64,000 nucleotides of DNA from Bacteroidia bacterium (GTDB lineage: Bacteria; Bacteroidota; Bacteroidia; J057). Position numbers and translations under genes: made by a program. The notes under the pieces are model-generated. The model did no database searches. It was not told the DNA's origin and worked only from the letters and a program-made list of their open reading frames with translations. The DNA lies in NCBI GenBank assembly GCA_030430575.1, contig JAUIKF010000027.1, positions 43,376 through 107,375 on the forward strand, in the 5' to 3' direction. Positions 44,801 to 53,792 of the stretch are shown here, one piece after another. Positions within the stretch are counted from its first letter, which is position 1, and every line of letters starts with the position of its first letter.

Positions 44801-46952
44801 AGATACATTTGAGGTAGAAGTGCACCCGGCAACTGTGGTTTATTTTGATATAGAATATCATGTAGGGAAAAATCAGATAGAAATATGTACAGATAAAATC
44901 GTTCCAGGAGAGGCTACTGAGTTTAAGAATTTGAGCCATGAGGATGGCATCTTTTGGGCCGCCCTGACCGACCAAGGAGTAGCGCCAGGTAAGGAGGATT
45001 TTGAAAAGTTGGCAGAATCAAAAGTGATTTTGAGTAACTATCTGGATGATATAGGAGAAACGACAAAAGACCTTCATATCGAGTATCGCTATACGCCTGC
45101 TACTGGGTGCCCAGGTATAGTAGGGAAGAAGATTTTGATCAAACCGACCCCTGTAGTCTCTTTCTCTATTCCAGCCGGATCATCTGAGATATGTTCTGAC
45201 AACATTCCAAGTGTCTCCCCTATCATACTCTCCCCTACCCCATCAGGGGGTGCATTTTATGTATTCTTGGGGGATCCGGGCTTAGTAGACCCAAGTCGAA
45301 CAGATTATGGCTTTACGCCACTGACGGGAAATACGCTCATTTTTTCTCAACATATAAGTCTCCCTTTAGCTAAAGACCAAACCCTCTATCTTCAGTATGA
45401 ATACACTGAAAATGGCTGTACGGTAATCGTCCATGAATCTATTCATATCAAGGCCGCGCCAGATGTTGACTTCACCGTCGATACAGCATTTAACTGCGCT
45501 GTAGATGGGACTAAAAAGCTGGAAGAATTATTCACCCTGACCCCCTCTTCTGCTGATGCTCATTATACTGCTAAGATTGGGGATAATGCATCCGTTAAGA
45601 TAGATGATCAACTTACCCTTGAAGACCTCGGTTCATTTACCGATGGGTTAATGAAAATAGAGATCACGCGCACAGAGACAGCAGTCAATGGCTGTAGTGC
45701 CAGTAAGACTGAAAGCGTATTTGTGGGACAGACACCTGACCCTCAGGTCGATATAGCTGCCGAACTATGTTCGGATGCGTCTTCCATTTCCTTACCTAAT
45801 ACTGGACAGGTTCCTAACCAAATCAACTTTGACATTGATGTTGACATTGATGGAGAAGCCATTTCTCAGCCTGTAGATCAATTTGTTTTTGACCCTCAAC
45901 AAGTGACTCTCCAAGATGTCGAGAAACAACCTATTTGGGAAAAAGAAATCACCTTTGATTTGTCTTCTGAGGTTGATTATAAGGATAATGGGACAGCCTT
46001 GGGCACTTGTTCTGGTACCGGCACTGCTAAGACTAAAATATTTAAAAAGCCAGAAATCAGCTTTGAGATAGAGTCACGACCATTTTTGATTGGAGACGGA
46101 GGAGGATTATTGATCACACTTAAAAAATCCTTAATGCTGAACCTTCCTCCTGATACTATGCCAGAATGGACCGTCAAGGTTGTGATAATAAAGAACCTGG
46201 GCGACCCGGAAACCACCATTACAATTACAAATCCCAGTTTCCAACCTGGTACTATAGAGTTAAATCCTTCCTTAACATTTGATGAAAGTGATCTACATGA
46301 ACTACAAGCTATTAATAGCTATGAACTCACCGGTACAGTGACACATGGCCCATGTACCGTAAGTGATACGGATACCTACACAGTCTCACGTTCTAGTGGA
46401 GGGGGAGATGGTTTTGACGGGGATGGCGTTGATACCATTGTTGTGATAGGAGATGATGGGACCAATGTCCTTGGAAGGGGCACAGCCACTCCGGAAAGCC
46501 CATCAATAGCGGGCTTATCCCAAAGATACGCAGACTACTTAAAAGACCTGAAGGCCCTTGAAGCCGATAAGACCCTGAGCCGTACCAAGCCCTTCCGATT
46601 GATCCAGATGTTTGCCCCTTTTGTGGGACAGGAAGCCAGCTTGTTGGAGCGCTACCAAGAGGTGATCGGGGTGAGTCTTACGAGTATGCGCCGCGCAAAG
46701 GGTAACCGCCAAAAGGCGTATGAGCAATTGATCAGAATCGTCACTGCTTTATTTTTGGATAAATGGACCCAAGCTGCTGAAGGATCTCCTTCGACAGAGG
46801 GACTGGAACAGGTTGCCGACATCTTGGCAGGATTCAAGAAAAAAGGCGTGGACATGAAAGCACTCAAGGCTTATTGGGATGGGATAAAAATCAGCTCTCA
46901 GGTTGCTCCTGCTATCCTCAAGCCTATTTTAACCCTCATGGACAAAGCCTAA
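41847..46952 (+). CDS. Giant eCIS-associated protein with Ig/PKD-like repeats, function unknown
   Basis: A 1701-residue protein without a recognised full-length family. The N-terminal 900 residues (RFKANQLLKHQHLNDLSDYL, then LTRAQLLGKGIICGLE) belong to a type seen in Bacteroidota injection clusters, as far as I can tell from memory; no fold is proposed. Residues about 930-1560 look like successive Ig/PKD-like domains with repeated Cys pairs (EICTDKI, EICSDNI, AELCSDAS). The last 140 residues are helical. No signal peptide is visible, consistent with assembly into a particle rather than Sec export. Its place between the Afp12-like and tape-measure genes corresponds to Afp13, the tail-fibre slot; a fibre, cage or surface-binding protein is plausible. 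Confidence 0.75.
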   Translation: MTFELEDIVQQQLALPRFKANQLLKHQHLNDLSDYLIEQIGLTRAQLLGKGIICGLEAEVSFHLPGAFHIHLTNGYGITSLGHLMSLSMDSVYTHWRSLTLPNPRFIHDDRIIPDSPTEIICYELLTQEQVDESDANPTLLLTAGISDGEGNIVDVSCFYLLLLASYKDEDFGGCLQSCDETGSTRAIKLTPILVAEPDLDDTKLNASPLAFTSPETVLSPLYGPRLDLRVGEGVPITPFQDKNTRPITVADWPTLQAYYKAAIEEVIPEVAKAYKEVNKQYHTVLDGGGESGFEGLETLLTTALEDIVNASSTTDRYKVYDLQYFYDFIKDLVTAYQEFYEVSGLERKICQEDMRSFPNYLIVGKLPENLPTGGLEDKPVLGTNRTHFIKAEALLDHTVDQGRLSFLYMRMQALVQKTLLGNTLTELSAFHVPAYESDPALPSQTSTRIKVVPSKEKNTPLGMRSLPYYMNKEATFFGRNKPLRDFWNYELSRKGRQQDILSYHTLDEASKAQNPLRFNIDDYPFFRIEGHVGHTLSHAFSEVNRFRKTYNLPFDIIALRLDGEFHDEDAAVGCYFEELEVQYAGIKEEIHCLLAAEILLLESPKDPAENPYAALVGKEDEFLSVFYDTLTRLSSALADSLTDTLSTSKGIFHPAVMLGRKAKNYSLNNNKIKIGAGDAQISPTSENTYTASRLVELQDELATLFQEQAPAMAFGDPPDLGDTPNLTYSFESTPALPVSFSAFYNTDNKGSIYSTLPDIVSDFQTLYYYLLSLIKHLPDSANHVSLSHRLAKLQACLPYEALKALYHSFLKQKEEAQRMHLFAPFADAHPGIAHLAGVPRGGTFILTYIDQDTLSGTGNTQKKELLRNLIHTDPEFSWQISQLREADKIVVADFALSYRCCGGQAQLSYMIPQPRPVILLEKTEFCQGAEKCHQIFLYPEGGLVMGEGVRRSADGYEFCPDSEEFNGITESKNVLLTYLLDGVKDTFEVEVHPATVVYFDIEYHVGKNQIEICTDKIVPGEATEFKNLSHEDGIFWAALTDQGVAPGKEDFEKLAESKVILSNYLDDIGETTKDLHIEYRYTPATGCPGIVGKKILIKPTPVVSFSIPAGSSEICSDNIPSVSPIILSPTPSGGAFYVFLGDPGLVDPSRTDYGFTPLTGNTLIFSQHISLPLAKDQTLYLQYEYTENGCTVIVHESIHIKAAPDVDFTVDTAFNCAVDGTKKLEELFTLTPSSADAHYTAKIGDNASVKIDDQLTLEDLGSFTDGLMKIEITRTETAVNGCSASKTESVFVGQTPDPQVDIAAELCSDASSISLPNTGQVPNQINFDIDVDIDGEAISQPVDQFVFDPQQVTLQDVEKQPIWEKEITFDLSSEVDYKDNGTALGTCSGTGTAKTKIFKKPEISFEIESRPFLIGDGGGLLITLKKSLMLNLPPDTMPEWTVKVVIIKNLGDPETTITITNPSFQPGTIELNPSLTFDESDLHELQAINSYELTGTVTHGPCTVSDTDTYTVSRSSGGGDGFDGDGVDTIVVIGDDGTNVLGRGTATPESPSIAGLSQRYADYLKDLKALEADKTLSRTKPFRLIQMFAPFVGQEASLLERYQEVIGVSLTSMRRAKGNRQKAYEQLIRIVTALFLDKWTQAAEGSPSTEGLEQVADILAGFKKKGVDMKALKAYWDGIKISSQVAPAILKPILTLMDKA

Positions 46953-46958
46953 TACCGA

Positions 46959-48884
46959 ATGGATGGACCGTCTCATATCATCGATAAGCAAGTGTTCGAT
47001 CTCACCATCGAACACGCACAAGATGGCCATGCCATCCAAAACGAGATCAGTGAACTGAGCCAGCGGGTCATTCGCACAGAATTGTCAAAGTTGTTTGACC
47101 GCATGGTCGATGCAGAGGTCAAGATCACGATCGATCAGTTGGAGATCGATATAGGAGAGATCCAGCGTGACCAATTAGAGACTGAGCTGCCGTTGCGGCT
47201 CGTAGCGGTGATGGAGGAAAAGCTGTCAGGCTTTTTTCGAGATTCGGGATCAGTATATGAGGAAGTTTCTCTTCCAGAGAGCATTCTGCATCGTTTTGAG
47301 GTTTTTCTGAAAAATGGGCATTTGCTGGGATGGGCTACTGGTCTGGATTTCAACGCTTGGCAGGAGGCTGTGTTAGAGAGCCTCGAAGGGGAGGGGAATG
47401 CTAAGATGCGCCATGCTGTTGAGCGGCTATGGCAGATGATTCGGCATCATCCTCAAGCGAGGGAGCGGCTGATCTATCAGTTTTCCGATAGGTTTATAGG
47501 AGAATTGATCCAGTCATCATTTCTCCATTTTACCTTAAAACTCGCTCATATATGGCAACAATTGGCACACGCTCTACCCTCGGAAGTTATTCCCGTTAAC
47601 TCCTCTAAGACGCTGCGAAAGCACTTTTGGGAGGCTTGTTTTCAGCAAATAAGCGGCCTCATCGATCGGCCACAGGCATCGTTGGGACAAATCCTAGAAA
47701 CCATTCTTCGCCTACAGGCTACAGCCGCTCTTTCTTATCCCACTATTTTATCAATTCTACAGACCTCTCTTACCTCCTCTCAACATCCGCCTACTCATAA
47801 GCCTAGTACAACGCTTCTTCAACAAGCGATTGCTGATTTAATCAAAACAGAAAAACTACCTGATAGTCAGTCCATTACCTCTCCTCCCTCCTTCATAGAC
47901 GAGCAAGAAGTAGAGGTCAGGTCTTCCATAGATTCCCCTCCTTCCGAGTCAGCACCTGATGACTCTTCTGAACAGGGTCACCAACCTCATTCTACCCATA
48001 CAACAGCTTCCTCTGATATTACAACTTCTTTTGAGACAACAGCATCCTCTGACACTACAGAACTTCCGATAAAGGGACCTGAACAAACGCCTTCTCTCCC
48101 TCCCTTATCCAAGGAGGAACTAGAAATGGCAGCTCCAACCCCTGATCCCCTTCAGAATGATCCTGCCGCCAAGCTACTGTCAGAAACGCTTAATGAAAAG
48201 CCTGCCTCTCATGAGGAGCTGGAAAAACAAGGACAGACGAAGGAAAAAGAAAAGGAAGGGCAAATAGCAAAACGTACAACTCCCTCCTCCTCAGAAGATG
48301 CTTCTCTAGCATCTTCTGATCAAAAACAGGTCCCAACAAAGTCCTCAAAAATGGTTACGTCACCTACCCCCTTCAAAGTAGGCGATTCTTTCTATGTGCC
48401 CTATGCAGGACTCGTCTTGATTCACCCTTTCTTGACGACTTTCTTCGATGAATTGGGTCTGTTGGCAGATCAGCAATTTAAAGATGAAGAAGCGAACAAA
48501 TGGGCTGTACACCTGCTCCAATTTCTGGTTTCAGGAAAAACAGACCTTCCAGAATATGAGCTCCTATTGCCCAAATTCCTCTGTGGCCTTCCCTTCGAAA
48601 CCCCCATCAAACGGGACATAGTATTGCCTGCTCATGAAAAAAAAGAGGCCGATCACCTTCTGAAAGCGGTCATCAAGCATTGGGGGGCATTGGGCAATAG
48701 CAGCCCCGAAGCATTGCGCGAGGGGTTTCTCTCACGTTCTGGCAAGCTCGAAAAACGCCCTGATGGCTGGCGGCTCTTGGTAGAACAGCACACCTTGGAC
48801 ATCCTCCTCAATCAGCTCCCTTGGAATCTTTCATTTATAAAACTCCCTTGGCTAGAGGAGATCCTTCATGTTGAGTGGAATTAG
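46959..48884 (+). CDS. Contractile injection system tape-measure protein (Afp14/Pvc14-like)
   Basis: A 641-residue protein of the CIS tape-measure family that sets tube length. The N-terminal family domain reads HIIDKQVFDLTIEHAQDGHA, then DAEVKITIDQLEIDIGEI. Residues about 290-470 are a Ser/Thr/Pro/Glu-rich disordered linker with no family conservation. The C-terminal domain contains PYAGLVLIHPFLTTFFDELG, HLLQFLVSG, LPEYELLLPKFLCGLPFE and LEKRPDGWRLLVEQHTLDIL. The gene starts 6 bases after the previous stop and is the last structural gene before the cargo block. Confidence 0.92.
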   Translation: MDGPSHIIDKQVFDLTIEHAQDGHAIQNEISELSQRVIRTELSKLFDRMVDAEVKITIDQLEIDIGEIQRDQLETELPLRLVAVMEEKLSGFFRDSGSVYEEVSLPESILHRFEVFLKNGHLLGWATGLDFNAWQEAVLESLEGEGNAKMRHAVERLWQMIRHHPQARERLIYQFSDRFIGELIQSSFLHFTLKLAHIWQQLAHALPSEVIPVNSSKTLRKHFWEACFQQISGLIDRPQASLGQILETILRLQATAALSYPTILSILQTSLTSSQHPPTHKPSTTLLQQAIADLIKTEKLPDSQSITSPPSFIDEQEVEVRSSIDSPPSESAPDDSSEQGHQPHSTHTTASSDITTSFETTASSDTTELPIKGPEQTPSLPPLSKEELEMAAPTPDPLQNDPAAKLLSETLNEKPASHEELEKQGQTKEKEKEGQIAKRTTPSSSEDASLASSDQKQVPTKSSKMVTSPTPFKVGDSFYVPYAGLVLIHPFLTTFFDELGLLADQQFKDEEANKWAVHLLQFLVSGKTDLPEYELLLPKFLCGLPFETPIKRDIVLPAHEKKEADHLLKAVIKHWGALGNSSPEALREGFLSRSGKLEKRPDGWRLLVEQHTLDILLNQLPWNLSFIKLPWLEEILHVEWN

Positions 48885-48953
48885 GGAAAATAATTTTGAA
48901 TGGTGAATGATTAATTTTGAATTAAAGATCGAATTTAACCTTGAAATAATCCC

Positions 48954-51900
48954 TTGAAGACTGCAGAAGCCCATAAAAGTACAGCTGCCCGCCAACAGCA
49001 GCAGCCCAAATCCTCCTTCTTCTCGAAGGAGCAGGATAGCTTTTTTGGAGGTCCCAGCACCAAGCGAAGCGATAGCTTCTTTGGTGCGAGCAGTCCGACG
49101 GACCAGCAGCCCTTTTTTGTGCAGCGCAAATGCGCTTCCTGCGAGCAGGAAGAGCAAACTTCCGAGGCTGAGAAGCCCATGATCCAGCGGATGCCTGCTT
49201 TTGAAAGCAGTACAGAGGAGGCACAGCCGCTCGTCCAGACCAAACTGACCGTGGGGAAGTCCGGCGACAAGTACGAGCGAGAAGCCGACGCGACAGCGGA
49301 TCGGGTGGTGAGGGAATTGGGGCAAAATCAAAATCAAAATCAAGGAGTTACGACGGTACCTGACGGAGGGTCCTCCGTCTCTCCTACTCAGCATTCGGTT
49401 CAAGCGAAGTGTTCTTCTTGCGAAAAAGAGGAGAAGCAAGGGGAGGAAGAATCCCCTCAAACCGAAGCACCAGCCATCCAGCAGATGCCTGCTTTCGAAT
49501 CGCCACCTGAGGATCAGGCACCTCAGGTCCAGCAAAAGGCTGGACCTTTTCTCCAGCGAAGCCATTCGAGCGAGGAGGAGGACGATGTGGCGCCGCTTCA
49601 GCGGCGGGGGTTCTCTAATCCTAACTTAAGTTCTGATATAATCAGTCCTATGATGGAATTTCCTATGATTCCTGAAATAGAATCTCAAGATGAAACCCCA
49701 GAGGCAGTATCTGAGGAGGGCAAAAAAGAAGAAAAGGGTGCTTCTGATGAAAAAACTAAAGGAGAGGCAGATAACACTATAATAGATATCCCTCCTCCCG
49801 TAATTAGTGATGAAGAAGCTCCTGATGTACATGCTAAAACTAAAAATTCGAGAGGTTCAAATTCTCCCACTTCGGATTTCAACTCCCAATTAAATCGAAG
49901 TAAAGGCAATGGAACACCGTTAGACGATCAAACTCGATCCGACATGGAAGGGCAATTCGGAGTAGACTTTAGCCATATAAAAGTTCATAACGATTCAAAT
50001 GCCATTCAGATGAATCAGTCAATTCATTCAAGAGCATTTACAAACGAAGGGGACATTTATTTCAATAAAAATGAATACAATCCGGCTACAAACGAAGGCA
50101 AACATTTAATAGCACACGAGCTCACACATACCATTCAACAAGGAGCCACTTCTAATAAAATTCAACGACTTGAAAAAAAGGAGCAAACAGTAGAGTCTCC
50201 TACGGAACCACATGTTCCTGATGATAGCAAATCCATCCTTGGAAATATAGAGAAAAAGAAAGCCGAGGATAATAGGGATGAAGATGATCAGCCGGATAGG
50301 GCAGAAATGAGGAGAGAGGGAAAAGTCTTCAATTCTGCTGGAAAAACCACTCCTCCAATAGACCAAGGAGCATTAGCTAAAGAAGAATCTCAAAAACAAA
50401 AAGCCCAAATCGAAGAAAAAGTAAATGACCCCACTGAAAGCAAAGAAGCAGCGGAGAAGCAAAGTGAAGAAAGCAAGAAAGGGAATATGACTAAAGGGGC
50501 ATTGGCTGCTCAAAGTGCGAAACAAAACCAATCAAAAGCCCTAACCTTACCTAAGCCGGAGAAACCCTCGGCATTTAATCATCCAACCATAAAAATTCCA
50601 ATTGATAGTGAAGGTGACCCATTACCAAGAGACGGAGTTACAGACGACTCCGTAAGAGGATTAGGCTATATAGGGGAACTTTTTAGTCAAGAAGGGTACA
50701 AGTTACAATTAGCGGCCTATGAGAAAGAAAAAGCGTCTTATGGTTATGGTGGTATCTTAGATAAAACAAAAGAAGATGTTGCTTATGCTGAAGAAGGAGT
50801 AAAAGTCCTAGAAAAAAACCATGAACAACGAACCCTAATGGCTAATGATGCCCAAAAAGGGCATCAGGAAAGTGTTGTCCGCGAAGGATTCGTTAAAGAA
50901 AAAGCTACGGAGCTAGAAGGAGAAACTAGTGAATATCAAGAAAAAACGCAGAAATTAAAGGCTGAGGCTTCTAATAATGCCAGTGAATCTCGAAACAATC
51001 CTCCAGATGATGAGGATGCCAAAGACGATGCAAAAGAACAAAATGAAAACCTTGACTCTTCAACCGAGGGAATAGATGCTGCTGATAATACGATGGCTCA
51101 AGCGAATCAAAAAGCCAAGCAATTAATCGAAGAGTCTGAGCAAGCAGCTAATCATAACCAGCAATCTCAACAAACCATACTAGAAAATAATGAATCTCTG
51201 AATCAGCTAAAAGCAAGGACAGAGGAGATGAAAGCCAAGAATGTTGAAAGTAATTCGAGAATCAAAAATGCTTCCAGTGGTCCAGATAAGATCAGAGAAT
51301 TCGCAAAACAAAACTATCAAAAAGGCACTGAACTTATCCAAGTTTCCCAAGAAATGGAAAAGGATTTAGGGGCATCTCAGAGTGAATATTTTACGCTTAG
51401 TTCCCAAGTTCCTGGTAAAAAGAAAATCAAGGAACAAGAAGAGAAGGCAGTCGAAGAGCAGAAAAAATCTGATGCTCTTTTATTAGAGTTAATATATATA
51501 GCTCAACTCTCTAAAGAAGAACAAGATGCTTATCTAGAAAAGCTCGATGAAAACCGGAAAGTAGCCTTAATTGACAAACTTGATGCAATTGTAGCTGCAG
51601 AAGAGAAGGAAAAGAAAGACGCTGAAAGCACCCAAGAGGGAGGGCCGCCTAAAGACAAACGGGAGCCTTATTATGAAGTAGTAAAAGCAGTACGCCAAGG
51701 GAGATTGAAAAAAGTATTCGGATTGGCAAATAAAAACCTGCATGTACTTTCAGCACAACAGAAAATCATGCTTGCAATGAGGCTTGAATCTCAGTCCATT
51801 GCTGATGATATCCAGGGCATTTTCACTTGGCAAAATGTCAAAAAAATGCTCAATCCATGGAATTTGGCTGTCGGTATTGTAACAGGGCCTTGGACATCAC

Positions 51901-53762
51901 TAAAAGAAATTGGAGCAGGATTCAAAAACTTTCCCGAAAAATGGGAAAAAGATAAACTTGGGGCAGTATTACAGCTTGCTGCAGATGTAACTACGGGTAT
52001 CGCCACATTGTTATCCTCTATCATGGCAATTGCTGGCGTAATTGCAGGTATTTTGACGATTGTTTCAATTTTCTTCCCTCCCGCTTTTGTACCTGTTCCT
52101 TTTATTGTAGGAACGATACTGCCATTCTGTGGGAAAGGAGCAGTCATTGCGGGAATATTAGCTATCGAATTCAACCGATTAGCATACCTCAAAAATGTCT
52201 CTGACGTGGGTTCAGCAGAAACAGCTGAAATCATCTTTGAGAACACTCAGGAAATGAAGAAAAATACCTATGGTGAACTCAAAGGAGCTATGGCCATCAT
52301 AGAAGGGGTAGCAGCAGTAAAGGCAGGAGCAGCGATAAAATCTGGTGGTTGGGCTGAAGCCGTTACAAAATCCTTTCCTCAGAGGTTGGCTTTTGTCAAA
52401 AATGCGGCAAAAGCAGGTATTATTAGTGTAGCGACTGCACCTGTTAGGCTTTACCGTGCTATCGTCAGATGGTTTGGAAAAGGAAAGGGAGGATTAGTTA
52501 AATTTAGAAATTATTTAAAAAATTCATTAAAAAAGAAGCAAGGAGATAAAGGTGAATTCGATATAAATGATGGCGCAAAAAGGAATAGTGACGGGCAGTC
52601 AAGCTCCACTAAGAATGAGGTAAGCCCTACCAAAAAAATTGAGACACCAGAAGCTCAGGCTAGGCATCAAAAGGCCTTAGATAATGCTAGAAAAAAACAA
52701 GATGCAAAAAATCTAACCAAGGAAGAGTTTGAAGCGGAAATGATAGAGGTTGAAAAAGGTCAGCCCAAAAAAGTAAAAGACCCCAAGCATACTCAAAAGT
52801 ATGATATAGAGATTGAGGCGAATGGGCATACTTATAGAAGGCGGAAAGATGGGAAAGGCTGGTGTAGGTTTACAAAAACACCTGATAAAAACTGTGGATT
52901 TGATGTACCTGATTCTGTAAGTGATAAAGTCAAACAATTTGAAGGCCCTCCCCATATCAAATTTGATGAATATTATGACCCTGCAAAAGCTACAAAAGTA
53001 GACTTGAGCAAAAAGAATTGGAGGGGAGCCTTAAAATCAATTGATGATAGCGGAGGAGTGGTTTATCTATTAAAAGACAAAAATACTGGGCAAATTTTAA
53101 AAGTGGGAAAATCGAAAAAAGGTAATCTACCGGGGAGATTTGAAAAATACAAAACTGCTCAAAATAATACAGGTGCTAACCTAGAAATTGAAGTATACCC
53201 AGTGCCAAAGGATAAAAACCTTACTTTCATGGAAACGACTTTGAGGGATAGAATGCTCAAAGAAGGTAAAACTTTACCTTGGGATAATACAGGCAATAGA
53301 TTGGGAACTGAAGGACCCGGCGTTCCAAAAAATAAGGTCGAATTAAAATCTCGAAAAAGTCCTTCAGATATTGACATAGAGACTCATTTTGAACCAACAA
53401 AGGCAACTAAGATAGATATGGGGAAAAAGAAATGGAGAGCTGATTTAAGTTCTATTGATGATAGTGGAGGGGTAGTTTATCTTTTAAAAGACAAAAATAC
53501 TGGACAAATTTTAAAAGTGGGGAAATCGAAAAAAGGTAATCTACCAGGAAGATTTGAAAAATATAAAACTGCTCAGAATACTACAGGGATTAACCTAGAA
53601 ATTGAAGTATACTCTATGCCAAAGGATAAAAACCTTACTTTTATGGAGACTGCATATAGAGAAAAAATGGTTATTAAAGGAGAAAGCTTACCTTGGGATA
53701 ATACTGGTACTCGATTAGGAGTTGAAGGATCTGGTATACCAAAAAACAATACTCGGCCATAA
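48954..53762 (+). CDS. DUF4157 effector with tandem GIY-YIG nuclease-like C-terminus
   Basis: A 1602-residue probable cargo toxin. A stop at 48942 means TTG at 48954 is the only sensible start. Residues 1-220 are disordered, with FFSKEQDSFFGG, two KCxSCExEE motifs and LTVGKSGDKYEREADATAD, the leader usual before DUF4157. DUF4157 itself spans about 318-399 and has HELTH at 388. Residues 440-985 are Glu/Lys/Gln-rich coiled coil. Residues 1005-1072 hold a strongly hydrophobic hairpin. Two GIY-YIG-like domains end the protein (about 1362-1456 and 1500-1596): GVVYLLKD, LKVGKS, GRFEKY (Arg), FMET (Glu) and DNTGNR/DNTGTR (Asn). The cytoplasmic target would be nucleic acid. The gene is followed 30 bases later by an immunity candidate. 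Confidence 0.85.
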   Translation: MKTAEAHKSTAARQQQQPKSSFFSKEQDSFFGGPSTKRSDSFFGASSPTDQQPFFVQRKCASCEQEEQTSEAEKPMIQRMPAFESSTEEAQPLVQTKLTVGKSGDKYEREADATADRVVRELGQNQNQNQGVTTVPDGGSSVSPTQHSVQAKCSSCEKEEKQGEEESPQTEAPAIQQMPAFESPPEDQAPQVQQKAGPFLQRSHSSEEEDDVAPLQRRGFSNPNLSSDIISPMMEFPMIPEIESQDETPEAVSEEGKKEEKGASDEKTKGEADNTIIDIPPPVISDEEAPDVHAKTKNSRGSNSPTSDFNSQLNRSKGNGTPLDDQTRSDMEGQFGVDFSHIKVHNDSNAIQMNQSIHSRAFTNEGDIYFNKNEYNPATNEGKHLIAHELTHTIQQGATSNKIQRLEKKEQTVESPTEPHVPDDSKSILGNIEKKKAEDNRDEDDQPDRAEMRREGKVFNSAGKTTPPIDQGALAKEESQKQKAQIEEKVNDPTESKEAAEKQSEESKKGNMTKGALAAQSAKQNQSKALTLPKPEKPSAFNHPTIKIPIDSEGDPLPRDGVTDDSVRGLGYIGELFSQEGYKLQLAAYEKEKASYGYGGILDKTKEDVAYAEEGVKVLEKNHEQRTLMANDAQKGHQESVVREGFVKEKATELEGETSEYQEKTQKLKAEASNNASESRNNPPDDEDAKDDAKEQNENLDSSTEGIDAADNTMAQANQKAKQLIEESEQAANHNQQSQQTILENNESLNQLKARTEEMKAKNVESNSRIKNASSGPDKIREFAKQNYQKGTELIQVSQEMEKDLGASQSEYFTLSSQVPGKKKIKEQEEKAVEEQKKSDALLLELIYIAQLSKEEQDAYLEKLDENRKVALIDKLDAIVAAEEKEKKDAESTQEGGPPKDKREPYYEVVKAVRQGRLKKVFGLANKNLHVLSAQQKIMLAMRLESQSIADDIQGIFTWQNVKKMLNPWNLAVGIVTGPWTSLKEIGAGFKNFPEKWEKDKLGAVLQLAADVTTGIATLLSSIMAIAGVIAGILTIVSIFFPPAFVPVPFIVGTILPFCGKGAVIAGILAIEFNRLAYLKNVSDVGSAETAEIIFENTQEMKKNTYGELKGAMAIIEGVAAVKAGAAIKSGGWAEAVTKSFPQRLAFVKNAAKAGIISVATAPVRLYRAIVRWFGKGKGGLVKFRNYLKNSLKKKQGDKGEFDINDGAKRNSDGQSSSTKNEVSPTKKIETPEAQARHQKALDNARKKQDAKNLTKEEFEAEMIEVEKGQPKKVKDPKHTQKYDIEIEANGHTYRRRKDGKGWCRFTKTPDKNCGFDVPDSVSDKVKQFEGPPHIKFDEYYDPAKATKVDLSKKNWRGALKSIDDSGGVVYLLKDKNTGQILKVGKSKKGNLPGRFEKYKTAQNNTGANLEIEVYPVPKDKNLTFMETTLRDRMLKEGKTLPWDNTGNRLGTEGPGVPKNKVELKSRKSPSDIDIETHFEPTKATKIDMGKKKWRADLSSIDDSGGVVYLLKDKNTGQILKVGKSKKGNLPGRFEKYKTAQNTTGINLEIEVYSMPKDKNLTFMETAYREKMVIKGESLPWDNTGTRLGVEGSGIPKNNTRP
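52967..53749 (+). repeat. Tandem duplication encoding two nuclease-like domains
   Basis: Two copies, 52967-53335 and 53381-53749, offset by exactly 414 bases (138 codons), lie in frame at the 3' end of the effector gene. Long runs are near-identical in DNA, for example around 53043-53170 against 53457-53584, with mostly silent differences. The duplication is therefore recent. Both copies keep the same candidate catalytic residues (Arg of GRFEKY, Glu of FMET, Asn of DNTG). Confidence 0.9.
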
Positions 53763-53792
53763 GATGTAATCACTTTTATATTCTTATCTATT

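Noticed and set aside
48852..49565. 237-codon minus-strand open frame across the start of the effector gene
   Set aside because: It is the reverse-complement shadow of a G+C-rich repetitive coding stretch; no protein features, and the plus-strand frame has family motifs.
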